Source: Euglena gracilis
Taxonomy: Eukaryota > Euglenida > Euglenophyceae > Euglenales
DNA: 64,000 nucleotides
Direction: 5' to 3'
Assembly (NCBI GenBank): GCA_039621445.1
Contig: CP154955.1
Coordinates: forward strand, 41,610,426-41,674,425
Shown here: piece after piece, positions 1 to 11,990 of the stretch
How positions within the stretch are numbered: the stretch's first letter is position 1
Layout of the letters: every line of letters starts with the position of its first letter
Program-made: the position numbers and the translations under genes
Notes under the pieces: generated by a model
What the model was told of the DNA's origin: nothing
What the model saw: the letters and a program-made list of their open reading frames with translations, nothing else
Database searches by the model: none

Positions 1-1027
1 CGAAAAAAGTGGGTGGGTTCGGGAAAAAGTGCCCATCCCCTAAGTGAATCTATGGCCCCGGTAACATACTAAGTTTGCATGACGAGGTTGGGGAACTCCC
101 TCGTCATACCAATGTGGTCGATCCCCCAATTCATCTTTACCCCCTTCCCATGGCATGTGGGGACACCACACCCTGGGCGATTTGAGTGCCAGGAGTGCGG
201 TTTATTTGAGGCATGTTACCTGGCAAGGTTAGCCTGGATTCTCTGAGATCAGGCAAATCCAGGCCGAATGGGCCTGAATGGCTATTCAAACCTACATGGG
301 CCTGAATAGCAACTGAGGTTTCCGCCTGAAGGTTAGGGTGGATTTGGGCACAGCAATGACCCCCATGTTTCCTTGCTCAACTTGTCAGAAGTCACAAGAA
401 CCAATGAGTTGGGGAGTGGCATATTTTTTGGGGACCAATGATGGCCCAACCTCCCAGCGCACCGGTGCCCCCCCCGGGATATAGTCCAGGGAGTTCTGGA
501 GGGCGCATGCAAGGTTTTCTGATGCAGCCATTACTGCCAAGGGGAGTCTGGACTGACCCGAGGTGGGTCCTCGGGACCGCCAAACTTGGAGAGCAGGATT
601 TGGGGGGGGGGGCTTTGCGTTGGGTCAATACGCGGCGATTTTGGGCATTCACCGTTTTGGTGGTGGGGACGCTACCGATGAGGGGCTGCAGGTCATGTCT
701 GACCCCGCGGCAACAAGTCGGAAGGATCAACCTTGACCCAAATACCCCAAAGCAATGCGCTCCAGTGGGCTGCAAACAGAAAAGAAAAAGTCACGGATCG
801 CGGTGGTGAAGTTTTTTTCCCCGATCGAACTTCCCGGGGGAAATCCGCAGACCTGCTAGGTACTCCTGGCTGGGTGGACCTCTTGCTAACTTTGCTCTTG
901 CCATCCCAGATGCAAAACTTTTTTCATTTGGTTTTCTACTGCACCATCATCTCAATTTTCAATGTTCGAAATTTATACTTGGCAGCCTCACTCTCCTTGG
1001 TCTCGGTGGGGCCATGTTGAACGACCA
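1..1027. other. No gene recognised
   Basis: Both strands contain only short frames without family motifs. The overlapping frames at 392-775 and 438-809 are low-complexity shadows with no convincing splice sites. I see nothing else to annotate here. Confidence 0.5.
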
Positions 1028-1201
1028 GGGGGGGGTCCAAAAATGTTTTTGCATTATTGATGGAATAGGGTTAGGGTCAGGAGTTTGGCCTAGCTTTAGG
1101 CCTGACTTTACACCTAACACCAATCTATCAGTTAGGCCTACAGTTATGCCTAGCTCCTAACCCTATTCATTCAATAACACAAAATTTTCCGCGGACCCCC
1201 T
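1028..1201. mobile_element. Foldback (MITE-like) element
   Basis: The outer ends are GGGGGTCC on the left and GGACCCCC on the right. Inside them, AATAGGGTTAGG near 1070 pairs with CCTAACCCTATT near 1157, and the interior again holds inverted TTAGGCCT-type words. The whole 174 bp can fold into one long imperfect hairpin. There is no open frame. The terminal G/C runs match other short elements in this window. Its status as a mobile element is inferred from structure only. Confidence 0.5.
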
Positions 1202-1599
1202 AATTGCCCCCCTCCCCTAGGGGGGAGGGCCAGGGAGAGTGAGGCTGCCTTATACTTACGGTTCTATCCGCTATTCTGTTCACTTGTATGGTGACTATGG
1301 CAAACCCGCAATGCTGGTTCATCCCGCAGTTCAGCGCTGAGAACAATACACCGCCGGGGGGAGAACGCATCCGACCGGGAACCGTTGCTGCCGGGGGGCA
1401 GCGCGCCCGGAGTGGCGACTCTCCCCCGCCCTGGCCCCGCCGGCCGGCCTCACCTCAGCCCCGGTGCGGCAGATCATCCTGGCCACGGGGCCACGACCTT
1501 TTCATTTCATCACCATATTATCGTGGTGCAACTCAATGGTTGGCGTGAGGAATTGCGTTCGCCAGCTGTCACGGAGCAGGAGATGGTATCACACAAATC

Positions 1600-2360
1600 A
1601 TGTGCGTTGGTGCGCGCATTTGCGCAAGTAAACACAGCTTTGTTTGTGTTCGTTAAGGCTAGCTCAAATACATCATTTTGAAGCGGTTTATTAAATGTTT
1701 GTGCGCGCATTTGTGCAAATGCGCAAACAAACGCAATTGTGTTTGTTTGCGCAATTGCGCGCACCAACACGTCCATCAGGTTTTTAAACCTCGTAGGGTC
1801 ATGGTCCTCATTGGTATCTTTTAACATAGAAAGTAAAAATACATGTTTGTGGGCGCATTTGCGCAAATAAACATAAACATGTTGGTGCGCGCATTTGCGC
1901 AAATGCGCGCACCAAAGATTTGTTTATGGGCGCATTTGCACCCACAAACACGTCATTTTATCATCATTGGTTTTACGATTTATTTGCGCCCACAAACACA
2001 CATCAGTTGCGTGATCGCTGGGGAACGTAGTCTGTCCCTCTGTGGTGTTGTGATCTAGTGAGGCTCGGTGTGTTTTTACCGGTGGTGGCAGTCTCACAGC
2101 CAGTTCAGCCAGCACTTCAGCACCGTTTTGAAGTCTCGTAACAAGGGGTGTGTGCCTCTCATCTGTTTGCTGCACAACATCACCAGTCTCACCCTCAGCC
2201 CTATTCACGTCACCTGGTAAGCAGCATTAACACCAAACTACTGGGAGTTAATCCCCTCCAATAGAGGGGTGTCATAGCTCATAAATCGTATTCCGGGTGT
2301 CAGGGTACAGGGTCCCAGGAATTTCGTAAAAAATTTTGCGCATTTGCGCAAATGCGCCCA
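1600..2360. repeat. Cluster of TGCGCAAATGCGCA-type motifs
   Basis: GCGCATTTGCGCAAATG and close variants occur about ten times in both orientations between 1600 and 2360. The motif is nearly its own reverse complement. The same words appear inside the ~1 kb dispersed repeat copies at 12.0 and 16.8 kb. The tail near 2360-2400 (CCCTTAAGTGCG, CGCCTAAG) resembles the right end of those copies, so this may be a decayed third copy. Confidence 0.45.
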
Positions 2361-2915
2361 TTTCAAAGGAAAATCCCTTAAGTGCGAAATCGCCCGCCTA
2401 AGACGACCCACAGCGGTGCCCCGGGCCTTGCGACGATTTGGGGGGGGAGACATCCGGGGCATCATCATCGGGCGTTCTCCCTTTTTTCGCAGGCGCACCC
2501 CCCGGAGAAATTTGCAGTTTCCGCCATGTGACCATTTTTTTTTTGACACACAAAATTACCCACCGCCTTCTTTGGCCCCAGTTTCGCCCGCCTAGTCACT
2601 GTCACTGTCCAACCCTAAACCCTGAAAGAAAGGGGGGACTGACTGGTTTTCCGAAAAACAGTGATCCCGGGGGTTGTTAAAACTTACATGTGTGGCTACG
2701 TGTCGTGGCAGTTGTGGGTCGATATCCAAAAAGGTGGGTGGGTTTGATTTGATGACAAAATAAAAATGCCCCCTTGTAGGAAGCGGTAACAGAAACAGCG
2801 CAGCCGGCATGGAATAACAAAGCCGTCCTCACATTTTAACATTCTGTAACAGTTTGGCATCAAACCAAATGCCCTTTTTCTGCCTCAAAATCCCACTCTG
2901 GATTCTGCTGAATAA
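2361..2915. other. No gene recognised
   Basis: Mixed sequence with T runs and short frames only. I find no protein motif or paired splice sites. Confidence 0.45.
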
Positions 2916-3108
2916 CGGTGAAGCCAAGGCCAAGTTGCCGAGGGGCTTTGTGTGTGCGCCCGTGAGCCCGATCGACCGCACCGACAGCGTCGGCGGTTCC
3001 CTCAATGACCGCCCGGCGTCGTTCGTCGTGTCGGCGCCGGTGAAAGGCGGCCTCTACGTGGCGGTGTACTCCGAGGGCAGCACCACCAGCCAAGGCCATG
3101 GGCTGGAG
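2916..3108 (+). CDS. Candidate exon, unknown protein
   Basis: I do not recognise the protein. The frame opening with GEAKAKLPRGFVCAPVSP is open for about 64 codons. It has mixed, non-repetitive amino-acid use and alternating hydrophobic stretches (FVVSAPVKGGLYVAVYSEG) that look like beta strands of an extracellular domain. CTG at 2908-2910 lies eight bases before the proposed start, as in the nonconventional introns of the two named genes. CTGGAG followed by GT at 3109 is a possible conventional donor. It could be an upstream exon of the membrane-protein-like pieces at 4.8-7.3 kb, but that link is an inference from order and strand only. Confidence 0.35.
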
Positions 3109-3452
3109 GTGGCCCCCAAAGTCATGTGGTGGATGCACTCACTGGATTGCATTCCCATCCCCCTCCCAACCTTGTCCCACACCCCGGCCGGCCCTCTGAC
3201 CCCATGACAAGGTGGGGGGGGACATGGTATCTCGGCCCCTTTTTCAGCCTTCTTTTTCAAAAAAAAAGATTCGATTTTCTTCGCAACGTCAATTTTGCCT
3301 TCTTTCCCATCCCCATATGGCCGTCCCCCCAGAAATGGCAAACCGAACCATTGCTTAAGGTGTGTCCGACCCCCCCCCCCACACAGCCCATAGACACTGG
3401 TGGGAAATTTTGAGAATTCGGCGCCTCTCAATTTTGGGCTTTTTTCCGTCCC

Positions 3453-3655
3453 TAACCCCCCCCTCACTTATAACCCCCCCGGGTGGTTATAGGATCCTGT
3501 TTAGTGGTTGACCCCGAGGGGGGGGGGGTTAAAAGTGGGGGGGTTTCAGCCTTGGCGGTTCTCTTTGCCTTCTCATGGCTTCCGGGGGGGGGGGGGGCGA
3601 TATAGGTCACGGTTTAGTGGTTGGGCCCGAGGGGGGGGTTTATAAGTGGGGGGTC
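3453..3655. repeat. C/G-run inverted repeat element(s)
   Basis: The left end reads TAACCCCCCCCTCACTTATA. Two right-hand partners, at 3528-3547 and 3639-3654, read as its degenerate inverse (GGTT-AAAAGTGGGGGGG and GGTTTATAAGTGGGGGG). The TTAGTGGTTG word occurs twice between them. This looks like a short inverted-repeat element with an internal duplication. It has no coding content. Confidence 0.4.
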
Positions 3656-4771
3656 GGGTTTAATGCCCAGAGTGCCCCCCCCCCGCCGCCGGGGACGAAG
3701 TGGGGGAAGGTTTTCAAAGGGGCAACCCGGATGCCCCTCCGCTCCCTGCGGAAGTCGGCCGGCAAGGCAGTGGGCTCAAGGGGACCCCACTGACCCCAAC
3801 ACGTCTGGCCCCGCGCCCTGCGCCGCTCCCCCTTCCCCTCCGGCCCATGCCGGCGAGCTGACCTCCATCGGGGGCTCCATTACACCTGCCCAGGGCGGGA
3901 GAGGGCCAGTGACGACCCCTGTCTGTCTGCCCCATGCAGGGGGGGGAATGCATTTCGCATTTTTTTTCACGTTTTTTGCACATTTTTTTTTGATTTTTTT
4001 CATAACGACACATTTTTGGGCATTTTTTTCCGCATTTTTTGCACATTTTTTGCGCATTTTTTTGAGGTCGGGCTAGCGCACCCCCCCCCCCCCAGCTGGC
4101 CATGCCTCTGCCAGGATTGCACAGTACTGGAGTCCCCCTGTGCGTGGTGGGTAGGGGGTTCCGGATCCCCCACCTGGCTTTCCTTTGCAGCCTTAGGCAG
4201 GGCTTTCAGGTGATGGTGGGTTTTTTTTCACTACTCGTGGCTGTCACAAAATGACTTCTCCAAGCCAATATTCTGGCAAAAAACAGTAATAAAATAGTCC
4301 ATGATGTCATTTTGAAGATCGGGGGGGTCCAGGTGGTTGTCCCTTCCTTTCCTTCCTTCCAACAGTAACTCCAGGGCACTCCAAAGCCCCTCCCAAGGGC
4401 TCAATCTAACCCCCCCCCAGGCTATCCTCACCCCCTCTTGGACTGGACTGCACCTCCTGGACCGGGATGGCCCCGGGGGGCCGGGGGGGGGGGAGCACCT
4501 GGCACCCTCCAAAGTCTAAAATTCCGTTTCTGGCCTTGCACCAAATTTTTCTGTCCAAACGTGCCCAAAAAAGCATTTTCCGCCAATTTTGGCGCGGCGT
4601 TTCGAACTGTGCAAAAGTGGTCACCCTGAGCGTGCCACTGTTTGGTGGGGGTTGCCCAGCCGCTCTCACATTAAACCTTGCCCCCGGGGTCGGTCAAATT
4701 CAGCCCGGCCACCAATCCAAACCCCCAATGCCTCTCCGACATCGTTCCCTCTCCCCCGTGGCCGCATCCAG
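3656..4771. other. No gene recognised; low-complexity
   Basis: GC-rich stretches at 3700-3940 and 4380-4740 keep several frames open on both strands because of composition. The stretch 3955-4065 is a T-rich run with repeated CATTTTTT. No frame shows a family motif. Confidence 0.4.
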
Positions 4772-4816
4772 GGCGGCTACCTTCTCACGGCGCCGCACAC
4801 CTCCACATTCGTCACC
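4772..4816 (+). CDS. Candidate small exon, unknown protein
   Basis: A pyrimidine-rich tract ends in CATCCAG, followed in phase 0 by GGYLLTAPHTSTFVT, a beta-strand-like peptide with mixed composition. TTCCAG directly after ACC at 4816 would place CAG at +4 to +6 of a nonconventional intron. It could join the exon at 2916-3108 in phase, but the acceptor and donor types would then be mixed, so the boundaries are uncertain. Confidence 0.28.
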
Positions 4817-5229
4817 TTCCAGGCCATGCCTTCGCTTCCATCCTGCGGATGACCCTGCCCCTGGGGGTGGGTGGGTGGGTGTTGAGGGCCGGGGGAGAAA
4901 CCCCAGCGGTATCTCGCCTGCTGGGTTCAACTTCTGTGGCTTTGGTTGATTCACAGATTCAGTTGTTTTTTTTTTGCGTGGGTAACCCCCAGCGCTGTAT
5001 GGAATTCCCGAAACTTTATGGATGGGTGTGGAGGTGGTCCCCCCCCCCCACATTCTGGCAGGTGGGGGTCCGACCCCCCCCCCCAGCCTTGCCTCACCGG
5101 ATTTTGGAACATGTTCCATTCCGCCAAAAATTTTTCCATCAAATTTGGCAAATTTTCATTTTTTTTGTATTGCTGTGTGTCGCCCTTTTTTCCGGGTTCA
5201 CGCTGCGTCCCTTTGGGGAAGGGGGGCAG

Positions 5230-5415
5230 CTGCCAGCAAGTCAATCAGCACGTGAAGCCATGCTCCCGACCGAATCCGCGGCTGGGGGCGGCGGCGGCAG
5301 TACCCCCAGCAATCCCAGCGGCACCAGCAGTGACGGCGGCAGTGACAACGGCTGGTGGATCGGCCTCGCGGCCGGCCTGGGGGTCGGACCGTTGCTCAAC
5401 TGGGTCTGGCCCTGA
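5230..5415 (+). CDS. Candidate exon: Gly/Ser linker and hydrophobic segment
   Basis: After GGGGCAG the frame continues as LPASQSAREAMLPTESAA. A Gly/Ser/Pro/Asp-rich linker of about 25 residues follows, then DNGWWIGLAAGLGVGPLLNW and a stop at 5413-5415. A flexible linker before a hydrophobic stretch is typical of the region next to a membrane anchor. Either this is the real C-terminus with a short membrane segment, or the exon ends inside the GLGVG region and continues in the next hydrophobic exon at 6166. The protein family is not recognised. Confidence 0.4.
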   Translation: MPASQSAREAMLPTESAAGGGGGSTPSNPSGTSSDGGSDNGWWIGLAAGLGVGPLLNWVWP

Positions 5416-6165
5416 GATTTTCTTACACCTTTATGTCCGAGGATTTCAGCCGTTTCCAGTTGTTGTGAAATGCCTCCGTTCAACACACTTTTTTTTTAGA
5501 GTGAGTTTCAGGTGTTCATGGAGCGTTCAGTTGTTTTGTTTTTCTGGCCGGGGTCGTATGCTCTTGAATTGCACTACAAATTAGACCTTCCAGTGGACAA
5601 CGAAAGGGCAATATATTTCTGGACACCCCAGAACCTGTCATTGCGGTCAAAAAAAGCAGCCATTCTGGCAGCAGTCATTGCCATGTGGATGCTCTTCAGA
5701 GCTGACCCAGGTGGTAGAATGTGTGAGATCACAAAGTCTGTGGAGTGACAGGCTGTACCTTCAGAACTGTCAAATGAAAAAAAAAATGCTCTTCTCGCGA
5801 TTTGAATTTGGAACCTTCGAACTCCTTTTGTGCCCGATGTCAGGCTCCGTGGGATTTGAGGCACGTGTTTCACCCAAAGAAACATTTTTTCCAGCGTGCC
5901 CCCGCCGTGAAAAATTGCTTGAAAAAATGGCTGTAATTTGGGCTACACGAAGAGTTAGCAGAAGAGTAAACCATGGTTGGAGAGAGCATTCCAAGGGTTT
6001 CATTTTTCTCTCCGGACATATTCTTTGAGTTTGCTTGTCGAGATATTTGGAAAAATTCTATTTCTTTGACCCAAAAACGGCCCCCAAAAAACACCCCAAA
6101 ATGGCCAATTTGGGTACCGTGGGGGGCCGTCCCCCAGCCGACCGCCTTGCCGGGCAGCTGTCATT

Positions 6166-6356
6166 CGCCCGAACCCTCGCATAGGGGGCCGGGTGAGCCG
6201 CGGCCCGGTGGGGACCGTGGGGTGCCTTGCCTGCCTCGCTGTGCCGGTGGTGTGGCTGCTGTACCGGCGCTACCAGGCGGCTCAGGCGGCGGTGCCCTTC
6301 GAGCAGTACGGCGTCCCCGTCGAGCCGTACCCGTACCCGTACCCAAGGGGGGTCAT
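6166..6356 (+). CDS. Candidate exon: transmembrane helix and Tyr/Pro tail
   Basis: The frame reads GTVGCLACLAVPVVWLLYRR, a clear ~20-residue membrane helix followed by a basic stop-transfer signal. A short tail with EPYPYPYPR follows. CTG at 6158-6160 precedes a possible nonconventional acceptor, with the exon starting CGC CCG AAC. It lies downstream of the Gly/Ser linker exon and upstream of a Pro-rich exon on the same strand. Together these suggest a single-pass membrane protein with a cytoplasmic Pro/Tyr-rich tail. The exact joins could not be made in phase, so the gene model stays open. Confidence 0.4.
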
Positions 6357-6399
6357 TCCGCGGCCCTGTGCATGTGTTACGTTGGGTTGAATATCTTTT

Positions 6400-6550
6400 G
6401 TGTGTGTTGTGTTGTGTTGTTTGCGTTGTATGCGTGTGTTGTGTGTGTGCGCGCGCGCGCGTGTGTGCGTGCGTGCGTGCGTGCGTGCGTGTGTGCGTGC
6501 GTGCGTGCGTGTGTACGTGTGTGTTGTGTGTGTGTGTGTGTATGTGTGCT
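6400..6550. repeat. TG/CG microsatellite
   Basis: Alternating GTGT and GCGTGCGT blocks run for about 150 bp. The Cys- or His-rich frames on both strands are artefacts of this repeat. Confidence 0.9.
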
Positions 6551-7181
6551 GATTTCATCACAGCAGAAGTATTTCCTCAGACCAGAACCACAAAGCACTG
6601 TTGTCACCAATGCTATGATGCAACGCAGAAGTGTACAACTGCCAGCATACAATGGTACAACAGTTTGACCCACACCGCCATGCCAACGCCCCGGCCTGGA
6701 TAATACAATTCTCACAAGCGAGAACACAAGAAAAGAACCCAAAGCACGCAAAAATGAAAGGGGCACTTTTCTTTTTTGGAGCATTCTGCTTCTGTTACAG
6801 GAAAACTATTTGTGAGTGGAACCCAGATATATTTTTTTTTCATATTTCGTGACCCGGGAAGGGGGGGTCCCAGCTGAGCCTCAGGTCCCAACAGTCCGGC
6901 TGAGTCCAGAGTCAGTTGGTCCCCCCCCCCCCGGGGGTGGGAGGTCGGACCGAGTTGGTGTCTTGCCGGAGGCGGGGTTTTCTCTTTTATGTTCAGTGTG
7001 AAGCGCCGAAAGAATTTTTGCCCCAAGATTCACCCCAAAAAAGTTGGTCTGCCGAGCCCCCCCCCCCCCAAAGGCACCCCCCCCCCAGGGGGTCAGTGGG
7101 TGAGTGGGCACCCTCTGGGTCCTAAAGAAAAAAGCCTCTGGTGGACCTCAGGCATACCCAAAGCCGCGGAATGCTGCCATC

Positions 7182-7310
7182 CTACAAGATGAGCCCAAGG
7201 TACCCCACGCCCGCCGCCTCCTTCACCCCCCACCATGCCTCTTTTACGCCGCCGGCTGCTTCATTCGCCTCGCACACCCCGGTGGTCATGCTGCCCTCAC
7301 AATTGCTTCT
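7182..7310 (+). CDS. Candidate exon: Pro/Ser-rich repeat tail
   Basis: The frame YKMSPRYPTPAASFTP continues with two further near-repeats of AASFxP (HHASFTPP, AASFASHTP). This repeated Pro/Ser/Phe pattern suits a cytoplasmic tail. CTG at 7174-7176 lies eight bases before the proposed start. It follows the membrane-helix exon on the same strand. The stop or donor is not resolved, because the frame runs on into ordinary-looking sequence. Confidence 0.33.
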
Positions 7311-10300
7311 GGGTTCCAGGGGTTTGCTACACCCTTGGCAGAGTGGCAAGTGTTTGGTTTGTTTTGGTTTGCGTTTTCCAGGCATCCGACCCGTCCTCCG
7401 GATGCAGTTGGGAAAGAATTTCAGAGCTTTTTCTCTCCTTCGTGTTTCTCTGGACAGCGTGAATTTTGGCCACCCAATATTTTGCAATTTTCGATTTTCT
7501 TGGCCCCCTGACACGGCCCAAGTTTGGTCAAAACAGGCTGTATTTGGGGCCAGCGCACAGCTGGCCGTGGGGGCCCATACCGGGTGATAGAGGGTCCCCG
7601 GGGCTTTATGATGTTCAGTCCCCAGTGGGTTCCAAAAAGGATCCTTGTCGTACAGCGCCCGAGGGAGTGGGCCGCCGCAGTCAGCAATTGGAAGCTCTCG
7701 ACTCCCGGCGGGCCCCCGCCCACACCCATGGGACAAGTCCATTGGGTGTGAGTGGCCCCCGCCCAGCACTTCCTTCTGTCACCCAGGGCCGCCGACCCTT
7801 CGTCCCGTGCCAGCACCGACACTTGGAAATTGGAACACCCCCGCCCAATGAGCATGGCGAGGGCACCCCAAAAAGCAGGAGTTTTTCTTCTCAAGCAAAG
7901 GAGGCAATTGGGGTGCTTCTTTTTAATCCTCAAAACAAAAATAATCCATCTATTAATTTCGGGTGCAAAATTGCCAAAAGGGATGCTGTTTGGAGGACCA
8001 GGAAGAAGGGAAGATGGTGACGCAAAGGTTGTGCGCACATGTCTCATGCGTACCCGGATGTACATGGACCTCCGGCGAACCTTGTTCTTTTCAAATGTTT
8101 TCTAAGAGATTTTCTCAACCCGCATGGATGAAGAACGCTGCGGCGCGTCACAGGCAAAATTCCCCAAATCAAAACTGAATAACAAGTCGAAAAATCTATC
8201 ACCTTTCCGCATTCAACATTGATCGAACTGTGGTGCGGTAGTCGGGGGGGGGGCAGAGCACCACAGGCCCCGGCACCGCGGGCGCGGAAAGGCCGGCCTG
8301 AGTTCCGGCCCTGGCTCCCAGCCACCCCCCCCGGACCCCTCCCCGAGGCAGCCGCCTCGCCGTCGCCGTCGCCTCCTTTCCTGCCTCTCATCCCCCCGTC
8401 CCCCATGCAGGGGATTGCTTCCGCCACAGTCCCCCCCCCCCTTCATTCCCCAGTGTGTGGGGAGTCTCATCACCCCCCCCCCACCAGCGTATCTCCCGGG
8501 GCACCGATTTTGCGTCAAAATTTCCTTTCGGCGCCTTTCGGTCAAAGTTTCGTGGAAGGGTTTTTGATTTGCGCGGTGGGTGATGGGGTCATGATGGGGG
8601 CCCCTCCTCCCAAGTGCTGGATTGAGGGACCCCACCAGACCTTCCCATGCAGCCCCCACAATGTGTGCAAGGGGAAGCCCTTCGGTGTTGAGGCAATTGG
8701 TTGGGGGAGGGGGTTTCCGGACCGTCCCCCCCCCCAGATGTTTCCCCAGATGCTTGGACGGGGTGTCCATTGGGAGTGGGACAATACCAAGGGGGTTGTG
8801 GACCGTCCCCCCCCCTCCTTGGCAGGTTCCAAAAAATGGCAAATGTGTTCTTCCTGATCTCTCGCCGCATTTTGCAAAGAAAATCTCTTTGCCTCATTCA
8901 AAGAAAACAAATGAACATTTTTAGATTTATTTCCGAAAGAAAATCAGGTTTCTTTTGAGCAACTTTGACCTGGTTGCCAGGGGTTTTTTTTTAGTCTTGG
9001 ACCCCCTCCCCTGAGGGGGGGGTCTGGCCGAGCCCCAAAAAGATGCTATTTTGGCATTTCTCGCGATTTTTGGCCATTTTCGGGGAAAATGGAGTGGGTC
9101 CCCCGGGATCCCCCCAGAGGGTGGGTGGGTGGGGGGGACCCCACCTCCCTCCGGTCTTAAAAAAACCCCTGGCCGGAACCCATCCCCAGAACCCCCCATG
9201 GTTGGGTCCCGGACCCCCCCCCCGGGTCGCTCCTCCCCAGGATCTGAAAAGGTGTCCTGGGGTCCGACCACCCCCACCCGCCTAGCCAGCGTTTTCACCC
9301 CTGCCCAGGTCCAAAGTTAGCCCCTCCACAGCAGGGGTCGTGAAGCAGTTCCTTGACCCCGAGAATTTCGCGTTCGCGTAACAATATAGCTCCGCACTGC
9401 CCCTTTAAAGTGTACTGCCTGCAATAATTCTGGCTTGAATGTGTGGCATTGCTTTGGTTTTTAATAAATACTCTATGAGCTAAGGGTGGAATTTTTTTTT
9501 GTTGAAGTTCGTTTTTTTTACGCGGGTTTTTGTGTGTTTGTGTCTCATTGAATAATGTTCCCTGGATTGCTAGAATACTGTATTTGGGAGTATTTTCCCC
9601 TATGATCAATATTTTTGTCATTTTGTGTCATTTTAAATGCATTTGACCAGTAAAAGTGAATGTCCGAAACCCCCATGCCTCAAAGGTACAAAATCACATT
9701 TATTTATTATTCTCCATTCTTAAAATTTTGTCGACGATCAGCATACGCAACCTTTTTGTTCATTTGGATTCCCAAACGTACAAAACAGTGGACCTGGAAC
9801 ACTCGTGAATCATGAAGAACGGTCAGGCTTTAGCGTTGGTGTACTTCCGCACCCCCCCCCCCAAACTCCCCCCATCCCCCCCCCCAATTGTGGTGGGCCA
9901 AGGGCCACTTTGTTAATCTATCGTCTCACTCCAGGCTGCTCACCCTGAGTTGTGGCTGTGAGCAGCACAAAGGAAAAAAAACTAAAGGTAGCAAATAAAA
10001 AGGAACACAGCATTTACCAAAAGGAAAACAAAAAATAGCATGGATATGTTACCCCCCCCCTTTGGATGAATAGCTTCACCTTGGTATCCAACCGCATATC
10101 TCTTTGGCAGCATTTTTGGTTGATAGGTGTCCCTGACCAAGAATTAAGGAATCCATGTTCACCAGACTTATTTAACTAAATCTCTGTGCATGTTGAGTTT
10201 TATTTGCAGAACAAATCACACATTTTTAGGCTCAAGGTATTTGCGTAAATTTTAACGTCATGATTTCAGTTTTTTTTTTAGGTACGCCCGTATTTCAAAA

Positions 10301-10504
10301 GGCAAAAAAAATGTAACCGCTTCCTTTTTGTTTTATTTGCATTCATTTATTTTTTAAACACACTTTCGCTTTTGTCGCGCTGTGCCTGTTTTGAAGGCTT
10401 CACGCCGCGTTCACTCCAACACCGCTGCCTCGTCCCAGACGAGCCAGCCCGCCAGCCCCCGCGTCGCTCCCTGTCGCGTGCTCCCGGCACCACCGGAGAG
10501 CACC
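7311..10504. other. No gene recognised; possible small exons
   Basis: A frame at 7645-7851, rich in Pro and Gly and ending RPVPAPTLGNWNTPAQ, and a Pro/Ala-rich frame at 8240-8410 are the only exon-like pieces. Neither has good splice sites. The G/C-run blocks at 8720-8830 and 9115-9240 resemble the ends of short repeats found elsewhere. The stretch 9400-10380 is AT-richer and shows nothing coding. Confidence 0.35.
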
Positions 10505-10563
10505 GTCAGTGGGAGGGCCGGCTTGCGCTGGCCTCCCACTGACAAGCCGGCCCTCCCACTGAC
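10505..10563. repeat. Perfect 21-bp inverted repeat
   Basis: GTCAGTGGGAGGGCCGGCTTG at 10505-10525 is the exact reverse complement of 10543-10563, with a 17-base loop. The loop also contains CCTCCCACTGAC, so the first arm has two overlapping partners. It could form a stable hairpin in RNA or DNA. No host gene could be placed around it. Confidence 0.8.
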
Positions 10564-11990
10564 ACCAAACCACGGCAAGACTTCCCCAGGCTTCACTGTA
10601 TGGCCGCACCACGCCACCCCCAAGTTGGGTGCCGTGATCAGATAGAGGGAAGGACACTTTCCATCACCCACCCCACAGGTCCGGTTTGGGATGGCCATGC
10701 ACAATCATTTCGTCACTGGCCAATCCCTTTCCCTGGGGGGTTAATTATCTTCAGAAGACTCACTGGTTTTTGGCCTGGAACCCTCCCTCTCCTGCAGGGG
10801 GGGGGGGGGTCGGCCAAAAAGAAAGCCCAACCAAAGGCACCTGAGGTTTTTTTTGGCCTTTTTTTTCATGTTTGTGATCACTTCCCCCTTGGATTCTAGA
10901 TGGCTTGGCTTACCTCCCCTCGGGGGGGGGGGGTTCCGACGCCCCCAGGAACCTGTCACTTTGGCAAAGTGGTCAGGAGTCCCCAGCAAACTTCCAGCAT
11001 GATGTGTTTGGCCAAATTGTGTTGTATTGTGACCAGAGAGGGGATGACACAACCTTCTTGGGACCACACCACGACACATAAAGAAGACTTGCTTCCTTGA
11101 GCCTTTCTAAACAACAACAAGCGGAAGGGCTTACGACACAGTCTCACTCTGAAAACAGACAGAAATGCATTGAAAAAAACACCTACATCAAATCCCAGGT
11201 CAGAATAAAAAGTGGTCAAACACTGACCACATGTGTAAAGATGCACGTTGTCGGAGTGTGAAATGCATGCACAATTACGACGTGCGCATTTGCACGGACA
11301 GACCACAATAGCAAAATTTCAGACAGAACTCATCACACACGACCCCAATACACCACCTGCAATGGCTCCTTTGGGAGCACTTCAACTTTCACACGCTCTC
11401 CTCCATTATGGGGCTTATTTTTGGGGCCGATTCTGACAGGTTTAGGCCCATGTGACCTCTGGCAGGTGGTCCACTGCTAGCACGTCGCGGCACATGTGCA
11501 ACGGCGCCGCTTGGGGAAAGGGGTGGACGTCTTGAACCCCCACCACTTGCCCCCTGCTCAAAAAAACCTTTCTTTTTCCAAAACGTCTCGACAGTCAGGT
11601 GACCACTGGCGATGGCACTTCAGCAGCCACAAGGCCATCATCAACCCCCGGTACAGCAGAAGCCACCGAGGTGGCCATGTTCTCCCCCACAACCGGGACG
11701 GTAGACTTGCGGGGGGGGGGGGGGGGGGAATGCTGCAGGTCGATGGAAACAACAGAAAATGGCAGCATCATAAATGTTGCCACACAGCTGACTGTTTTGG
11801 AGGGAGAATATATTTTATGTGCATTGATGGGTTGGGTTACATGAAAGTACTGGGACTTAACACCCAGATGTTGTATGCACAAAAACTGGTGTGTTTCATG
11901 TTTCTAAGGGGAAAAAAATGGAACAGCATTGTGCACAATTCCTGGCCGAGAGTAAAGAAAGTTTACACATGCAGAATTTTATAATCCGGG
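10564..11990. other. No gene recognised
   Basis: This stretch has short frames only. It contains G runs at 10799-10810 and 10921-10931, and an 18-base G run at 11711-11728. Confidence 0.45.
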
